A stretch of DNA of 64,000 bases from Oxalobacteraceae bacterium OTU3CINTB1 (GTDB lineage Bacteria > Pseudomonadota > Gammaproteobacteria > Burkholderiales > Burkholderiaceae_D): contig CP099652.1 in the NCBI GenBank assembly GCA_024123955.1, positions 6,696,001 to 6,760,000 of the forward strand, in the 5' to 3' direction. How positions within the stretch are numbered: the stretch's first letter is position 1; each line of letters starts with the position of its first letter. Below the pieces are notes generated by a model. The model did no database searches. It was not told where the DNA came from and was given only the letters and a program-made list of their open reading frames with translations. The translations under genes and the position numbers were made by a program. Positions 62,709-64,000 of this stretch are shown in pieces.

Positions 62709-64000
62709 TTAAAAATCGTAGAGGTTCGGCATTCCAAGAATCCGGCTTAAATCCTCCAGCGCGGTGTGCACTTCGATCGCCAATGAAGGATCGGCGAGGT
62801 CGGACGGATCGAGCCGGTCGCGGTAATGCTTCTCCACCCACGCCACCAGCGTGTGATACAGCGCCTCGGTCATCACGACGCCTTGATGCATGGCCGCCGC
62901 CTCGGCGTCCGTCAGCGCCACGCGCAGGCGCAGGCACGCCGGTCCGCCACCGTTGCGCATCGACTGGCGCAGATCGAAATGAATCAACTCGTCGACCGCG
63001 TTGCCGCTGGCGACCAGCCCTTGCAGATAGGCGGCGACGGCGGCGTTCTCCTCGCACTCCTGCGGGATCACCAGCGCCATCTTGCCGTTGTCCTTGGAAA
63101 GCAGCTGGCTGTTAAACAGATAGCTGGCCACCGCATCGGCCACCGACACCGCCCCGGTATCGACGCGAATCGCGTTCAACTCCGCGCCGACGCCGTCCAT
63201 CGCGCGGCGCAGCGTATCAAGGCTGCCCGCTTCGTCGGCGAAGGCCTGGTCGTGATAGAACAGCACATTGCCGTTACCGACGGCGATGACGTCGTTGTGG
63301 AACACGCCCTGGTCGATCACGTCCGGGTTCTGCTGGATGTAGACGGTGCGATCGGCCGACAGGCCGTGCAAACGCGCGACGGCCTGCGAAGCTTCCAGCG
63401 TCTGGCGCGCCGGGTACTTCTTCGGCGCCGACGCCGACGCGTCGAACTCGGTACGGCCATACACAAACATCTCGACCGCCGCGCTGCCATGGTCCTTGCA
63501 CAGGCGCGTGTGGTTGGCCGCGCCTTCGTCGCCGAAAGCCGGCGTGCCAGGCAGCGCATCGTGCACCGCGAAGTGATTGATGTCGTGGAAGATCGCGCGC
63601 AGGCTGCGCGCCGACTGCTCATGCTCGAAGGCGCGATGCAGCTTGTTGTTCAAATTGGCGGCCGTGAAATGCGTGCGGCCGTCGGCGCTATCGGCGGACG
63701 GGCTGACCGTCGCCGCGTTGGCGGTCCACATCGGCGAGGCCGAATACGCGCACGCAAGGATCACCGGTGCTTCCCTGGCCGCTTTCGCCAGCACGTCGGC
63801 ATCGCTGCCGGTGAAGCCGATGCTGCGCAGCAGCCGGAAGTTGGGCCGGTCCTGCGGCGGCAGCAAGGCCTGGCCGAGGCCACGAGCGGCCAGCGCCCGC
63901 ATCTTGGCCAGACCCTGCAACGCCGCCAGCTTCGGGTTCGACGCGCTCTTGACGTTGCTGAACGACGCCACGTTGCCGAACGACAGACCGGCGTAGTTGT
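62709..64000 (-). CDS. astB: N-succinylarginine dihydrolase, N-terminus beyond the window
   Basis: AstB converts N2-succinylarginine to N2-succinylornithine, ammonia and CO2. The frame is open to the right edge; the first visible codons read [16 protein letters not shown], the start region of the family (about 15 residues missing). Amidinotransferase-fold features follow: [48 protein letters not shown] with an active-site His/Glu, [50 protein letters not shown], and the catalytic Cys in [14 protein letters not shown]. First gene of the ast segment seen here; upstream ast genes should lie beyond the window. Confidence 0.94.
   Translation of the reverse strand, partial: NYAGLSFGNVASFSNVKSASNPKLAALQGLAKMRALAARGLGQALLPPQDRPNFRLLRSIGFTGSDADVLAKAAREAPVILACAYSASPMWTANAATVSPSADSADGRTHFTAANLNNKLHRAFEHEQSARSLRAIFHDINHFAVHDALPGTPAFGDEGAANHTRLCKDHGSAAVEMFVYGRTEFDASASAPKKYPARQTLEASQAVARLHGLSADRTVYIQQNPDVIDQGVFHNDVIAVGNGNVLFYHDQAFADEAGSLDTLRRAMDGVGAELNAIRVDTGAVSVADAVASYLFNSQLLSKDNGKMALVIPQECEENAAVAAYLQGLVASGNAVDELIHFDLRQSMRNGGGPACLRLRVALTDAEAAAMHQGVVMTEALYHTLVAWVEKHYRDRLDPSDLADPSLAIEVHTALEDLSRILGMPNLYDF

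Overview
The window is GC-rich, densely coded chromosomal DNA of a betaproteobacterium, most likely Oxalobacteraceae (Massilia, Duganella or Janthinobacterium group). This is inferred from protein character and gene order: lptD-surA-pdxA-ksgA divergent from amgK-murU-pepP-ubiH, fur divergent from bamE, and an ast cluster carrying the 180-kDa type glutamate dehydrogenase. No rRNA, tRNA, CRISPR, integrase or transposase was seen. Two genes run off the ends: bamE on the left and astB on the right.

Layout. 0-5 kb: bamE, fur, hrcA, a HAD phosphatase and two paralogous lipoproteins. 5-15 kb: outer-membrane biogenesis (lptD, surA) with pdxA and ksgA on the minus strand, and amgK-murU (cell-wall sugar recycling), pepP and ubiH on the plus strand. 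15-27 kb: an SDR, the proton-translocating transhydrogenase (pntAA-pntAB-pntB), a Nudix enzyme with mnmA, a receiver-like protein lacking its phosphoacceptor, a flap nuclease, a GST, a membrane-anchored glutamate-synthase-like enzyme, poxB and a BrnTA toxin-antitoxin pair. 27-32.6 kb: an iron locus (feoA-feoB-Cys-rich partner, bfd-tonB, bfr) with Fur-box-like sites. 32.6-40.6 kb: a sucrose locus resembling the Xanthomonas sux cluster (LacI regulator, TonB-dependent receptor, amylosucrase, fructokinase-type kinase, MFS transporter), with matching palindromic operators upstream of the receptor. 41-53 kb: a second GST, purB, cytochrome b561 with two YceI proteins, an S46 dipeptidyl-peptidase, an FMN reductase, a degenerate MBL-fold protein, an M14 carboxypeptidase, a FUSC protein and a DMT exporter. 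53-56.7 kb: three very small proteins, an APC permease and an EF-hand protein. 56.8-64 kb: astB, NAD-glutamate dehydrogenase and astE, in transcription order on the minus strand, which carry arginine through succinylarginine to glutamate and on to 2-oxoglutarate.

Two families of intergenic palindromic repeats stand out. One has 26-nt arms beginning GGGGTCA and occurs near 4.9, 21.1 and 44.5 kb, always within about 10 bp of a stop codon. At mnmA it supplies the stop codon, and at 44.5 kb it forms a perfect 68-bp palindrome. The other is a BIME-like pair of inverted REP hairpins (core GGCGGATTA/TAATCCGCC) near 15.3, 36.9 and 56.1 kb, with a variable but self-complementary centre; one copy lies inside the sucrose operon.

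Other notable items are the phosphoacceptor-less receiver, the MBL fold without metal ligands, a SurA with a lipobox, and small proteins of 32, 38 and 78 residues with strong ribosome binding sites. All functions are assigned by reading motifs and context; no database search was run.
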